Shown here: positions 51,416 to 59,937 of the stretch, in pieces
How positions within the stretch are numbered: the stretch's first letter is position 1
Layout of the letters: each line of letters starts with the position of its first letter
Source of the DNA: Mycobacterium sp. 852013-51886_SCH5428379
Lineage (GTDB): Bacteria > Actinomycetota > Actinomycetes > Mycobacteriales > Mycobacteriaceae
DNA length: 64,000 nt
Assembly: GCF_001665575.1 (NCBI RefSeq)
Contig: NZ_LZSU01000051.1
Span: 1-64,000, forward strand
Reading direction: 5' to 3'
Notes under the pieces: generated by a model
Told to the model about the DNA's origin: nothing
Seen by the model: only the letters and a program-made list of their open reading frames with translations
The model's database searches: none
Made by a program: the position numbers and the translations under genes

Positions 51416-51942
51416 ATACGGAGACCGAAATGCGCTACCGCCTCGACATCGTCAGTCCGTCCGTCACCGACGCCGTGGCCTTCGCCGGCGGCTGGCTGTT
51501 CGACCGCGCGATGGCCGGCTGGGATGTGACCGTACTCATCCCGAACACCGGAGAGGATGTCCGACCGCTGGAGATTCTGGGCGCCACGGTGCTGGACCTG
51601 GAGCCGGTGCTCGAATCCTGGACCGATCGTCCGCACCCACAGACCGTGTCGGTCGCGGCCGGATTGTTCGAGAACGACGAGCGGGTGCGCCGGCACGTTC
51701 GCAAGGCGCTCGACCACGGCCTCACCGAGGTGACGGTGTGGGGCGACCACTGTCCCGCGGAACTCCACAGCGACGTCGACGCGGTGCGTCACGAACTCAG
51801 CGCGGCCGCCCGGGCGTTCAAGTCGCAGGCGCTGGCCGCCGTGGGCGCCGACGACCGCGCTGCCGACCAGCACGTCGAGACCTTCCGCTGCGGCATGATG
51901 ACCCGTCGCTCGGTGGCGACCGATCTCATCCCGGCCAGCTAG
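51412..51942 (+). CDS. Conserved protein of unknown function, coupled to TetR
   Basis: A 176-residue protein I do not recognise. The N-terminal half alternates strands and helices (DIVSPSVTDAVAFAGGWLF, WDVTVLIPN, LEILGATVLDLEPVLES), suggesting a Rossmann-like alpha/beta fold. The C-terminal half is helical and acidic. No signal peptide, membrane helix or catalytic motif is obvious. The ATG overlaps the TetR stop; another in-frame ATG six codons later is possible. Its stop shares CTAG with the convergent quinone-reductase gene. Confidence 0.72.
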   Translation: MNTETEMRYRLDIVSPSVTDAVAFAGGWLFDRAMAGWDVTVLIPNTGEDVRPLEILGATVLDLEPVLESWTDRPHPQTVSVAAGLFENDERVRRHVRKALDHGLTEVTVWGDHCPAELHSDVDAVRHELSAAARAFKSQALAAVGADDRAADQHVETFRCGMMTRRSVATDLIPAS

Positions 51943-52904
51943 GTCAACTCGATAACGACCTTGCCGACGGCGCGGCCATCGGCGACCTGTCGCAGCGCGG
52001 CGGTGACGTCGTCGAGGGGGTGGACCGCACCGATGTGCGGTCGCACCTCGCCTGCGGCGAACAGCTCACCGAGCTCGGCTTCGTTGCGCCGGAATTCGTC
52101 AGCAGGAATGTCGCCGAATTGAAATCCTTGTATGACAACGCCTTTCACGAGAACCAGGTTGAGGGGTATCCGGGGGATCGTGCCCGACGCGAAACCGATG
52201 GTGACGAAGCGTCCCCCGCGGCGCAGCGCGCGCAGCGCCGGTTCGGACAGTTCGCCGCCGACGGGATCGATCACTGCGGCCGCCCCGTCGGGGACCGCGT
52301 CGCGCAGGGCGTCCCGCAGTGGCTGCGATCGGTGGTCGATCAGGCGGTGGGCGCCGTGATCCGATGCGGCGTCCAGCTTTTCGGCCGTCGACGCGACGGC
52401 GGTCACCCGGGCACCGAGGTGCGCCGCGAGTTGCACCGCACCCAGGCCCACGCCGCCTCCGGCGCCGAGCACGATCACGTCGTCGCCGGCGGCGATCCGG
52501 GCCACCGAGCGCAGCGCGTGGTAAGCGGTGCGGTGGGCCACGCCGAACGCGGCCGCTGCACGGTCGTCGACGCCGGCGGGGAGGTGGGACAGCGCAGTCG
52601 CATCGACGGCGATCTCTTCGGCGAACGCGCCGTACATGACGGTGCCGCCCACCCGGTCGCCGACGGTGAAACCTCCGACGCCATCCCCGATTTCGACGAC
52701 CTCGCCGGCGAACTCGCTACCGGGCACGAACGGCGGCGGCACGGTGGCCTGGTAGCGGCCCGCGATCAGCAGTACGTCGGGATAGTTGACCGCGGCCGCG
52801 CGCACCCGCACCCGGACCTGCCCCGCGCCCGGTGTGGGCGGGGCCTGCTCGCTGATCCGCACCACCTCGGGGTCGCCGTGGACAGGGCAGACCGCCGCCC
52901 TCAT
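51939..52904 (-). CDS. NADPH:quinone oxidoreductase/zinc-free MDR family
   Basis: A 321-residue medium-chain dehydrogenase/reductase without zinc ligands. The N-terminal domain has NYPDVLLIAGRYQATVPPPF and GSEFAGEV; the NADPH domain has VLGAGGGVGLGAVQLAAHLGA, then GFASGTIPRIPLNLVLVKG. Members reduce quinones or 2-enoyl thioesters/enals. The ATG overlaps the kinase gene stop (ATGA), so it is the last gene of a translationally coupled unit. Confidence 0.86.
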   Translation of the reverse strand: MRAAVCPVHGDPEVVRISEQAPPTPGAGQVRVRVRAAAVNYPDVLLIAGRYQATVPPPFVPGSEFAGEVVEIGDGVGGFTVGDRVGGTVMYGAFAEEIAVDATALSHLPAGVDDRAAAAFGVAHRTAYHALRSVARIAAGDDVIVLGAGGGVGLGAVQLAAHLGARVTAVASTAEKLDAASDHGAHRLIDHRSQPLRDALRDAVPDGAAAVIDPVGGELSEPALRALRRGGRFVTIGFASGTIPRIPLNLVLVKGVVIQGFQFGDIPADEFRRNEAELGELFAAGEVRPHIGAVHPLDDVTAALRQVADGRAVGKVVIELT

Positions 52905-53938
52905 CGGTAGTCGGTGGATTCGGCGAGGTCGGCGGCCGAACGCATGAGCGCCGGCACGATCGGGCCGAACGCCTGTAGCTTCCCGTCGTCGCCTGCGCGC
53001 TGGAAGCCCTGCTCGAGCACGATCGCGAGCTTCCAGCGGGCCAGCACGAGGTAATAGTCCAGGTCGTCGACTTGGCGACCGGAGATCTCGGCGTAGTGCG
53101 CCACCACCTGATCGCGGGTCGGCATCCCCACCATGTCCACATAGGACATCTCGTCGGCGGCGGGCGCGGAGGTGTCGGCGGGCCAGCTCTGCACCATCCA
53201 CGCCAGATCCAGTTTCGGGTCGCCGACGGTGCCCATCTCCCAGTCGACGATCGCGGCGAGCCGCGCCGGAGCGCCGTGCCGGTACATCACATTGGCGAAC
53301 TGATAGTCGCCGTGCATGAGACCCGGCATGAAGTCGAGTGGGCGATGGGCGCGCAGCCACTCGGTGGCCACGTCGAGCCCGTCGAGCTCGCGGCCCTTGA
53401 TGCGCTCGAAGAATCCCGTCCACCGGTCGACCTGGCGTTCGTGATAGCCGTCCGGGCGGCCGAGATCGGCCAGGCCCCTGGCGCGCCAGTCGACCTTCGA
53501 CAGCAGCGCGATGCCCTCCGCCAGTTGATAACTCAGCCCGGGCCGGGTGGACGGATCGCTGTCGAACGGCTCCGGCCACTTGCCGTGGGTATCCATGGGG
53601 GACCAGCCGTCGACGAAGCCCATCAGGTAGAAGGGGCGACCGAGGACCGCGGGGTCGTCGCATACCCCGACCGCCGCGGTGTGCGGCACCTCCGTGCCGT
53701 CGAGGGCTTCGATGATGCGCCACTCGCGCAGGATGCCCTTGTCGCGGTCCGGTGGCGCACTGGGCGGGGGCATACGCAGCACGCAGCGGTGCTCACCGCG
53801 GCGCAGCTCGTAGATGACGTTCTGGGTGCCGCCGGACAGGAATCGGGTCTGCAGTGATTCACCCGCGCCTGGCAGCGCCCGGCGGTCCATCCAGTCCGCA
53901 AGACGTGCGGTGTCCACGGTGGGTTCGGGATCGCTCAC
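52901..53938 (-). CDS. Phosphotransferase (APH family), ACAD10/11-kinase-like
   Basis: A 345-residue kinase of the aminoglycoside phosphotransferase fold. The catalytic loop is intact: HGDYQFANV with His209, Asp211 and Asn216, then VDWEMGTVGDPKLDL with the metal-binding Asp232. The nucleotide-binding part includes SGGTQNVIYEL. Resistance is an unlikely role. Its gene overlaps the ACAD11-like dehydrogenase gene (GTGA), and human ACAD10/ACAD11 fuse exactly these two units. It may phosphorylate a 4-hydroxyacyl-CoA, as LvaA does in Pseudomonas putida (inference). Confidence 0.85.
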   Translation of the reverse strand: MSDPEPTVDTARLADWMDRRALPGAGESLQTRFLSGGTQNVIYELRRGEHRCVLRMPPPSAPPDRDKGILREWRIIEALDGTEVPHTAAVGVCDDPAVLGRPFYLMGFVDGWSPMDTHGKWPEPFDSDPSTRPGLSYQLAEGIALLSKVDWRARGLADLGRPDGYHERQVDRWTGFFERIKGRELDGLDVATEWLRAHRPLDFMPGLMHGDYQFANVMYRHGAPARLAAIVDWEMGTVGDPKLDLAWMVQSWPADTSAPAADEMSYVDMVGMPTRDQVVAHYAEISGRQVDDLDYYLVLARWKLAIVLEQGFQRAGDDGKLQAFGPIVPALMRSAADLAESTDYR

Positions 53939-55236
53939 AGATTGCCCACCGTGGTTTCGAGGTAGTCGGCGAACTTGGCTCTCGCCGCATCCCGCTTACC
54001 GGGGATCCACTCGGTCGGCCACATCTGGTCGGTCGGACGGTAGTCGCGGAGTACCTGTTTGGCGACGGTGGTCTTGTGCACCTCGGTCGGACCGTCGGCC
54101 AGCCCCATCACCGCGGCGCCGGTGACCATGCCGAGGAACGGCATCTCGTTGGTGACGCCGAGCGCGCCGTGCACCTGCATGGCGCGCCAGGCGATGTCGT
54201 GCAGGACGGTCGGCATCACCACCTTGACCGCGGCGATGTCCTTGCGCACCTTTTTGTAGTCGTTGTACTTGTCGATCTCCCACGCGGTGTAGAGCACCAT
54301 GAGGCGGAACTGCAGCAGCTGCGCATACGAGTCGGCGATGTAACCCTGGACGAATTGCTTGTCCGACAGCAGGCTGCCCTGGGTCTGACGGCTGAGCGCG
54401 CGTTCGCACATCATGTCGATCGCCTTGCGGGCCAACCCGATCGTGCGCATTGCATGGTGGATGCGGCCGCCGCCGAGTCGGGTCTGCGCGATGGCGAACG
54501 CCTGCCCCTCCCCGCCCAGTAGTGCATCGGCCGGCACCCGCACGTTGTCGTAGTGGATCAGCGCATGGCTGCCCTCGCCGTCGGCCTCCCCGTACAGGCC
54601 GACGTTGCGCACGATGCGCACCCCGGGGGTGTCGGTCGGCACGAGGAACATCGACATGCCCTGATAGGGGCTGACGTCGGGATTGGTCACCACCATCACG
54701 ATGAGGAAGGCGGCGGTGGCCGCGTTGGAGGAGAAGAACTTCTGACCATTGATGATCCAGCCGTCCCCGTCGCGGACCGCGCGGGTGGTGAACAGGGTCG
54801 GGTCGGCGCCGGCGTGCGGTTCGGTCATCGAATAGCAGGAGAAGAGCTCCCCCTCGAGCAGAGGCCGTAGATAGCGCTCCTTCTGCGCGTCGGTGCCGTA
54901 GTGGGCGATGATCTCGGCGTTGCCGGTATCGGGGGCCTGGCAGCCGAAGACGATGGGCGCCCACTGCGATCGCCCCAGGATCTCGTTGAGCAGAGCGAGT
55001 TTGAGCTGACCGTGGCCCTGCCCCCCGAGCTCCGGACCGAGGTGGGTGGCCCACAGCCCCCGCTGCCGCACCTGCTCCTTGAGCGGATCGATCGCCTCCC
55101 GACGTCGCCCGTCCAGCGGGACGAACTGCTGGTGCGGGAACGCCAGGTCGAGCGGTTCCACCTCCTCGCGGACGAATTCGTCGGCCCAGTCCAGCACCTT
55201 CTGGTACTCGGGGTCGGTCTCGAAGTCCCATGCCAT
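53935..55236 (-). CDS. Acyl-CoA dehydrogenase, ACAD10/11 type
   Basis: A 433-residue acyl-CoA dehydrogenase, longer than the family mean. Typical ACAD11-branch blocks are FGCQAPDTGNAEII, SMTEPHAGADPT, INGQKFFSSNAA, GALGVTNEMPFLGMV and the ending LADGPTEVHKTTVAKQVLRDY. In that branch the enzyme acts together with a kinase domain on hydroxyacyl-CoA rather than as a simple dehydrogenase. It lies between the VOC gene (14 bp) and the kinase gene (4-bp overlap). ATG after AAGGAGACTCG. Confidence 0.89.
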   Translation of the reverse strand: MAWDFETDPEYQKVLDWADEFVREEVEPLDLAFPHQQFVPLDGRRREAIDPLKEQVRQRGLWATHLGPELGGQGHGQLKLALLNEILGRSQWAPIVFGCQAPDTGNAEIIAHYGTDAQKERYLRPLLEGELFSCYSMTEPHAGADPTLFTTRAVRDGDGWIINGQKFFSSNAATAAFLIVMVVTNPDVSPYQGMSMFLVPTDTPGVRIVRNVGLYGEADGEGSHALIHYDNVRVPADALLGGEGQAFAIAQTRLGGGRIHHAMRTIGLARKAIDMMCERALSRQTQGSLLSDKQFVQGYIADSYAQLLQFRLMVLYTAWEIDKYNDYKKVRKDIAAVKVVMPTVLHDIAWRAMQVHGALGVTNEMPFLGMVTGAAVMGLADGPTEVHKTTVAKQVLRDYRPTDQMWPTEWIPGKRDAARAKFADYLETTVGNL

Positions 55237-55250
55237 ATCGAGTCTCCTTC

Positions 55251-55709
55251 TCAGCTCATCGTTTCCAGGAAGCCGGCCCAGTCACCGAACATCGCACGGT
55301 CGACGATCTCGATCCGCGTACCGCCCGAGTCGAGGTGATAGGCGAATGTGGGTGGACCGTCGCCCCGGGGGCCTGCCTCGAACGCGAAACCGCAGGCCGA
55401 CAATTCCGCGGAGACCGTTTCGATGTCGTCGACCCAGTACCCGAGGTGGTGGGTGGTGCCGCCGGGCGCCGCGGTCCAGAGCGTGCCGGGGATCTCGGCG
55501 ACCAGCTCCAGATGCGGTGCCTGCACCGAGAAGCACAGCCGGAACGGCACTTCCAGATCCCCGGCGGGTGTGGTGACGGGAACCGTGTACTCCAGGGTCT
55601 TCGTCCAGCGGTATCCCGCGACGGCGGACAGGCGGGCCGCGGTCGCCTCCAGATCGGAGACGACCACGCCGACGTGGTACAGGTCCGCCGCGGACAGCGG
55701 TGAGGTCAT
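55251..55709 (-). CDS. VOC (glyoxalase/methylmalonyl-CoA epimerase-fold) protein
   Basis: A 152-residue vicinal-oxygen-chelate protein. The metal-site pattern fits one domain pair: LYHVGVVVSDLEAT (His12), HLELVAEIPG, THHLGYWVDDIE and GGTRIEIVD (Glu). It is about the size of methylmalonyl-CoA epimerase, so an epimerase or isomerase of the CoA intermediate is plausible. ATG overlaps the TetR stop (ATGA). It is the second gene of the TetR-VOC-dehydrogenase-kinase-quinone reductase unit. Confidence 0.82.
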   Translation of the reverse strand: MTSPLSAADLYHVGVVVSDLEATAARLSAVAGYRWTKTLEYTVPVTTPAGDLEVPFRLCFSVQAPHLELVAEIPGTLWTAAPGGTTHHLGYWVDDIETVSAELSACGFAFEAGPRGDGPPTFAYHLDSGGTRIEIVDRAMFGDWAGFLETMS

Positions 55710-56365
55710 CTGTGCCTGCTTCGTAGATCGAACCCCGCGATCAGTGCCGCGATATCGGCGGTGACCACCTCGGCGAACGATCGGCCGCCCAAACCCCCCA
55801 TCGCCCAGTGCCGTACCCCTTCGCTGACGTGCATCTGCGCCAGGCGCGACAGATGGGCGGCGTCGACTCCGGCGGCCAGTTTGCCGTCGGCCTGCGCCGT
55901 CGCGAACAGTTCGCCGAACATGTCGGCGTCGGTATGGGCATCGTCGTCACCGGCGAGGATCCGCTGCTCGTGGCGATAGCCCTCGAGGATCGTCTCCACG
56001 ATCAGATCCGGGGGATTGCGCGCCATCGAGCGCTGCAGGCTGTGCAGCGCCTTGGAGATGACGGCCTCCACGTCGTAGTCACCACGCAGTTGCCGGCGCA
56101 CCGTCGTGCGGGCGGCGCGGGTCGAGGTCAGGCCCACCGCGAACAGCACGTCCTCCTTGGCGGGGAAGTAGAAGTAGAACAGTGCGCGGGACACGCCTGC
56201 CGCCCGGCAGATGTCGGCGACGGTGGTCTGGGCGTAGCCGTTCGTCCGCCACAGCGCCATCGCCGCGGCCACCAGGGCCCGCTTGGTCTCGTGCGAGCGG
56301 GCGCGCTGGAAGGTGGCGCGACGTTGACCCTCGTCAGCTGGTGATAGCCCCGCCTTGGCCCGCAT
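55706..56365 (-). CDS. TetR family transcriptional regulator
   Basis: A 219-residue TetR regulator: RALVAAAMALWRTNGYAQ, then TTVADICRAAGVSRALFYFYFPAKEDVL (recognition helix region about residues 46-65). The C-terminal domain is long and helical. It opens a coupled minus-strand operon of five genes and is likely to control it; a broken inverted repeat GGACAG..CTGTCC lies just upstream. Confidence 0.86.
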   Translation of the reverse strand: MRAKAGLSPADEGQRRATFQRARSHETKRALVAAAMALWRTNGYAQTTVADICRAAGVSRALFYFYFPAKEDVLFAVGLTSTRAARTTVRRQLRGDYDVEAVISKALHSLQRSMARNPPDLIVETILEGYRHEQRILAGDDDAHTDADMFGELFATAQADGKLAAGVDAAHLSRLAQMHVSEGVRHWAMGGLGGRSFAEVVTADIAALIAGFDLRSRHR

Positions 56366-56370
56366 ATATC

Positions 56371-56417
56371 GGACAGTATCAGCGGTCTGGCGCGGTGCCT
56401 ATAGCTGACGTCTGTCC
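56371..56417. promoter_or_regulatory. Long-range inverted repeat GGACAG-TCAGC / GCTGA-CTGTCC
   Basis: Half-sites GGACAG and TCAGC (56371-56383) are mirrored by GCTGA and CTGTCC (56404-56417), with the arms spaced by 2-3 extra bases. It lies between the LysR gene end and the TetR start, upstream of the TetR-led operon. It may be a TetR operator pair; a terminator for the LysR gene is an alternative. Confidence 0.45.
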
Positions 56418-56433
56418 AACTAACTGCCCGGCG

Positions 56434-57351
56434 TCAGGCCCGGGCGATGTTCTCGACGATGATCTCGCAGGCCGATTCGTAGAACGCGCTGATGAGCGTG
56501 GAGAAGGACAGCTCGAAGGGATACACCATGTGAACGTCGAGCGGTTCGACGTGCCACTGCGGAAGCACCGGGACGATGGTGCGCTCGCGTAACTCGGCGG
56601 TGCAGATGATCTGCGTGGGCATCACCCCGATGCCGAGTCCCTCCAGGATGTACCGCTTGCACACCTGAAAGTTGTTCGCGCGGGCTCGGATCCGGGGTGT
56701 CAGCTCGTGTGTGTGCCCGTCACGGGTCAGGGTGAGCCTGCCGGGGCCGCCGAAGCCGAACTCGATGAAGGGCAGTCCGCTCAGCTGCTCCGGTTCGCTC
56801 ACCGGCTCGGCCAATTCCGCGACGAAGCCGGCGGACGCGCACAGGAACAGCTCGAGGCTGAAGACCTTCCGGGCGATCAGGGTCGAATCCTGCAGCGGCC
56901 CGGTGCCGAAGACCACGTCGAAGCCGTCCCGGACCGGGTCCATCATGCTGTCGACCAGTCGGATGTCCAGTCGCGAGTGCGGATAGTGTTGCAGGAACGC
57001 CGCGCCGACGCGGGATGCGTAGTCGATGCCGAGGAAGACCGGCATGGCCACGCGCAATTCGCCCTGGGGTTCCTCCCTGCTGCCCTCGACGAGGGCCCGC
57101 ACGCCGTTGGCCTCCGCCAGGATGTTCACCGCATGCTGGTAGATCTTCTCGCCGAGATCGGTGACCGTGAGCTGATGAGTGTTCCTGCGTAGCAGCTTGA
57201 TGCCAAGGTCGGATTCGAGCCTGCTCAGCTTGCGGCTGACCGTCGACTTCGGCATCCCGAGTAACGCGGCCGCCTTCGACAGGCTGCGGTGCTCGACGAC
57301 CTTGCCGAACACCAGCAGCGCACCCAGGTCGTAGGGAAGGTTCTGCTCCAT
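56434..57351 (-). CDS. LysR family transcriptional regulator
   Basis: A 305-residue LysR-type regulator: the N-terminal winged helix (VFGKVVEHRSLSKAAALLGMPKSTVSRKLSRLE) and a C-terminal effector domain (VAMPVFLGIDYASRVGAAFLQ, FGTGPLQDSTLIARKV). The ATG with AGGAGGAAAC upstream is chosen; an extension of 11 codons is open but lacks a site. It is divergent from the Rieske-small protein-TauD genes and should activate them in response to their substrate. Confidence 0.88.
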   Translation of the reverse strand: MEQNLPYDLGALLVFGKVVEHRSLSKAAALLGMPKSTVSRKLSRLESDLGIKLLRRNTHQLTVTDLGEKIYQHAVNILAEANGVRALVEGSREEPQGELRVAMPVFLGIDYASRVGAAFLQHYPHSRLDIRLVDSMMDPVRDGFDVVFGTGPLQDSTLIARKVFSLELFLCASAGFVAELAEPVSEPEQLSGLPFIEFGFGGPGRLTLTRDGHTHELTPRIRARANNFQVCKRYILEGLGIGVMPTQIICTAELRERTIVPVLPQWHVEPLDVHMVYPFELSFSTLISAFYESACEIIVENIARA

Positions 57352-57380
57352 GTTTCCTCCTCGGCTGCTGTTCCAAATAT

Positions 57381-57395
57381 GCAACAGGGAGTTGC
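57381..57395. promoter_or_regulatory. Palindrome GCAAC-AGGGA-GTTGC
   Basis: A perfect 5-5-5 inverted repeat in the 104-base divergent region between the LysR gene and the Rieske gene, 30 bases upstream of the LysR start. The usual recognition pattern T-N11-A is not exact. Still, this is the natural position of a LysR-type recognition site. Confidence 0.5.
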
Positions 57396-57455
57396 GACTT
57401 TCGGGCTGTTTCGCCAGAGCGGTTCGTTGTTACCTTCGGCGCGAAGGAGGGCCTC

Positions 57456-58763
57456 ATGAGTCACGTCACACGGGTGGCCAAGCCCGCCGGCGCCCATTGG
57501 ACCGACGCCTACCCCGAACTCGGCAGGGGACCGGTGTCCCTCGAGGACTGTGTCTCGACCGACTTCTACGAGAAGGAACGCGAACACGTCTTCAGGAAGA
57601 CATGGCTCTACATGGGCCGGGTCGAGCAGGTTCCGAAGGTGGGCAGCTACTTCACGCGCGAGCTGAGGTTCCTGAACACCTCCGTCATCATCGTGCGTGG
57701 CAAGGACTCAGGGGGCGAGCCGACAATCCGGGCGATGCACAACATCTGCCCGCACCGCGGCAACAAGATGCTGTGGGAGGACGATCCGTTCCAGGAGGTG
57801 TCAGGGCGCGCTCCGCTGCTGTACTGCCGATTCCACGGATGGCGCTACAAGCTGGACGGCTCTCTGCATTCGGTCACCCGCAAGGATCTGCTGCTCGACT
57901 TCGACGCAGACAGCTGTCGTGTACCTGCCATCCAGTGTGAGGTCTGGGAGGGCTTCATCTTCATCAACCTCAATCCGCACAACACCGAATCGGTGCGCGA
58001 CTTCCTCGGCGAACTCGCACACGATCTGGAGGGGTATCCGTTCGCGGGACCGCACGAGGTCTACCGGTTCAGAGCCGAATTGCAGTGCAACTGGAAGATA
58101 TTCCTGGACGGTTTCGCAGAGAGCTACCACGGGCCATACCTGCACGCGTCGTCGTTCGGGGCGGTCACCGCGGAGGCCAGGGAAGCCTTCGACCAACCGA
58201 ACCCGTTCACCGACGCGCTGGCCTAACAGCTCAAGGGCCCGCACCGGATGTTCTCCTTCGCCGGGGAGCCGTCGCGAAAGACCCCGTACTCCAAACCGAT
58301 CGAATGCGTCATGGAGGCCAGCGCGGCGGGCCCGTGGAACAAGAAGCCCGATCGCGGTCCGATGCCACCGGGTATCAACCCGACCCGGTCGGAGAAACAC
58401 GGCTTCGATTCGTATCAGTTCTTCCCGAACTTCGTGCTCATCTTCGGAGCGTCGGGATACACGGTGCACACCCACTGGCCCACCGGGCCGCATTCGCACC
58501 TCTTCGAGACCGAGGCGTATTACCAGCCGCCCACGACCCACCGCGAACGGCTGGGCCAGGAACTGACGATGACGTTTCTCAACGACATCATCCTCGAGGA
58601 CGCGAGTCCGTCCGAAGGTCTGCAAGCGATGCTCAACAGCGGCGTACTCACGCACTTCACGATGAACGACGAGGAGATCCTGCTGCGCCACCTCCACAAG
58701 GTCGTCGGCGATTATGTCGATCAGGGAGTGGCAGCCCAGACGCAGCCGGTGAACCGATCATGA
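57456..58763 (+). pseudogene. Rieske oxygenase alpha subunit interrupted by in-frame TAA
   Basis: A ring-hydroxylating oxygenase alpha-subunit gene that would encode 435 residues. The Rieske ligands are Cys98/His100 and Cys124/His127; the mononuclear iron His225/His230 lie in AESYHGPYLH with Asp218 nearby. Codon 257 (58224-58226) is TAA and the same frame then continues without change (QLKGPHRMFSF... to the end). A single nonsense change, a sequencing error or readthrough could explain this. The remainder is undamaged, so the event is recent or the stop is suppressed. ATG with GAAGGAGGG upstream. The paralogue at 42022-43371 is intact. Confidence 0.85.
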
Positions 58764-59083
58764 CTGGCCTTCTGCCGCGGGAGTTCTCGCATCTGGAACA
58801 TCTGGTCGACGAGTGGGCGATCGAGGACGGGCACCAGCGCTACCTCAAGCGGGTGAACAGTTCCATGGAGCAGATTCGCGCCTTCTATGACGAAATCTTC
58901 CCGAACGCCGAAGATGCGGTGGCCTACGTCGACAAGTTCGACTACGCCGAACCACTGCCCGACGACGTGGCGAACTTGCGCAACCTGCTCTACTCCCTGA
59001 TCACGGTGTCCCTGGCGGTCGAGTTGTGGAACCAGCCCCGCGTGAAGCACTCGGCGAGCACGATTCTGACGAGAGTGAGCTGA
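58760..59083 (+). CDS. Small conserved protein paired with a Rieske oxygenase (paralogue)
   Basis: A 107-residue acidic helical protein, paralogous to that encoded at 41700-42029. It shares LKR-x-NSSMEQ, the AYVD and PDD blocks, and the ending VELWNQPRV. The ATG overlaps the stop of the Rieske gene (ATGA), as expected of a dedicated subunit. No membrane helix or metal motif. Being intact beside a broken oxygenase, it also argues that the oxygenase stop is recent. Confidence 0.8.
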   Translation: MTGLLPREFSHLEHLVDEWAIEDGHQRYLKRVNSSMEQIRAFYDEIFPNAEDAVAYVDKFDYAEPLPDDVANLRNLLYSLITVSLAVELWNQPRVKHSASTILTRVS

Positions 59084-59088
59084 CTGCG

Positions 59089-59919
59089 ATGAATCTGACC
59101 TCCGCGGGGCTTGAAGTCGTCAACGTCGCGCCCCGTATCGCCAGCGAGATCCGCACCGATCTGGACACCCTGCTCAGCGGCCGGGAAGCCGCCGGGATCC
59201 GCGCCATCCTAGAACAGCGCGGAGTGGTCTTCGTCCGCGGACTGGACTTCACCGACGAGCAGCAGGTGGCCATCGCCCGCACCCTGGGCAATCTGGTGGA
59301 CAACGAGGGCGACAGCGGCATCTACAAGATCTCGCTGGACAAGAGTGTCAACCAGAAGGCGGACTACCTCAAGGGATCGATGTTCTGGCATTTCGACGGC
59401 TCGTTGCAGCCCTACCCCAATCTCGCGACACTGCTCCGCGCGGTGCGTCTCTCGCAGACCGGGGGAGAGACCGAGTTCTGCAACACCTACGCCGCATACG
59501 ACGATCTGCCGCAAGCCGACAAGGATCTCATCGGCGATCTGCGCGTGGTGCACAGCGCCGAACGCTCGCAGTACTACGTGCGTCCCGAGATGAGCTACGA
59601 AGAACTCACCTTCTGGCAGAAGTCGCCGACGAAGGTGTGCCCGATCGTGTGGACGCACCGGTCCGGGCGCAAGTCACTGTTGCTCGGCGCGACGGCCGAC
59701 TACGTCACCGGGATGCCGGTGGAGGAGAGTCGCGCGCTACTGACCCGCCTGCGCGACTGGGCGACCCAGCCTCAGTACGTCTACCGTCACGAATGGCAGC
59801 CGGGGGATCTGCTGATCTGGGACAACACCGGCACCATGCACCGAGTGCTCCCCTACGCCGAGGACAGCGGACGGTTGATGCATCGCACGATCCTGGCAGG
59901 CGAGGAACCGCTGCACTGA
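59089..59919 (+). CDS. TauD/TfdA family Fe(II)/2-oxoglutarate dioxygenase
   Basis: A 276-residue 2-oxoglutarate-dependent dioxygenase. The metal facial triad is visible as HFD in FWHFDGS and a distal His in TMHRVLP; a 2-oxoglutarate-binding Arg is likely in GRLMHRTIL. GGETEFCNTYAAYDDL is a typical TauD block. It hydroxylates an unactivated carbon, possibly releasing sulfite or glyoxylate-like groups. ATG preferred (5 bases after the small-protein stop); a start upstream would overlap more. Confidence 0.85.
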   Translation: MNLTSAGLEVVNVAPRIASEIRTDLDTLLSGREAAGIRAILEQRGVVFVRGLDFTDEQQVAIARTLGNLVDNEGDSGIYKISLDKSVNQKADYLKGSMFWHFDGSLQPYPNLATLLRAVRLSQTGGETEFCNTYAAYDDLPQADKDLIGDLRVVHSAERSQYYVRPEMSYEELTFWQKSPTKVCPIVWTHRSGRKSLLLGATADYVTGMPVEESRALLTRLRDWATQPQYVYRHEWQPGDLLIWDNTGTMHRVLPYAEDSGRLMHRTILAGEEPLH

Positions 59920-59937
59920 CGTAGGTGCGTCGACGCG

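Noticed and set aside
31346..53938. Aminoglycoside resistance genes (two APH-fold proteins)
   Set aside because: Neighbours are catabolic; one lacks the catalytic Asp and the other pairs with an ACAD11-like enzyme, so drug resistance is not supported.
58248..58763. A separate gene starting at the ATG after the TAA in the Rieske gene
   Set aside because: It is in the same frame, begins in the middle of a family domain and has no ribosome-binding site, so it is the rest of the broken gene.
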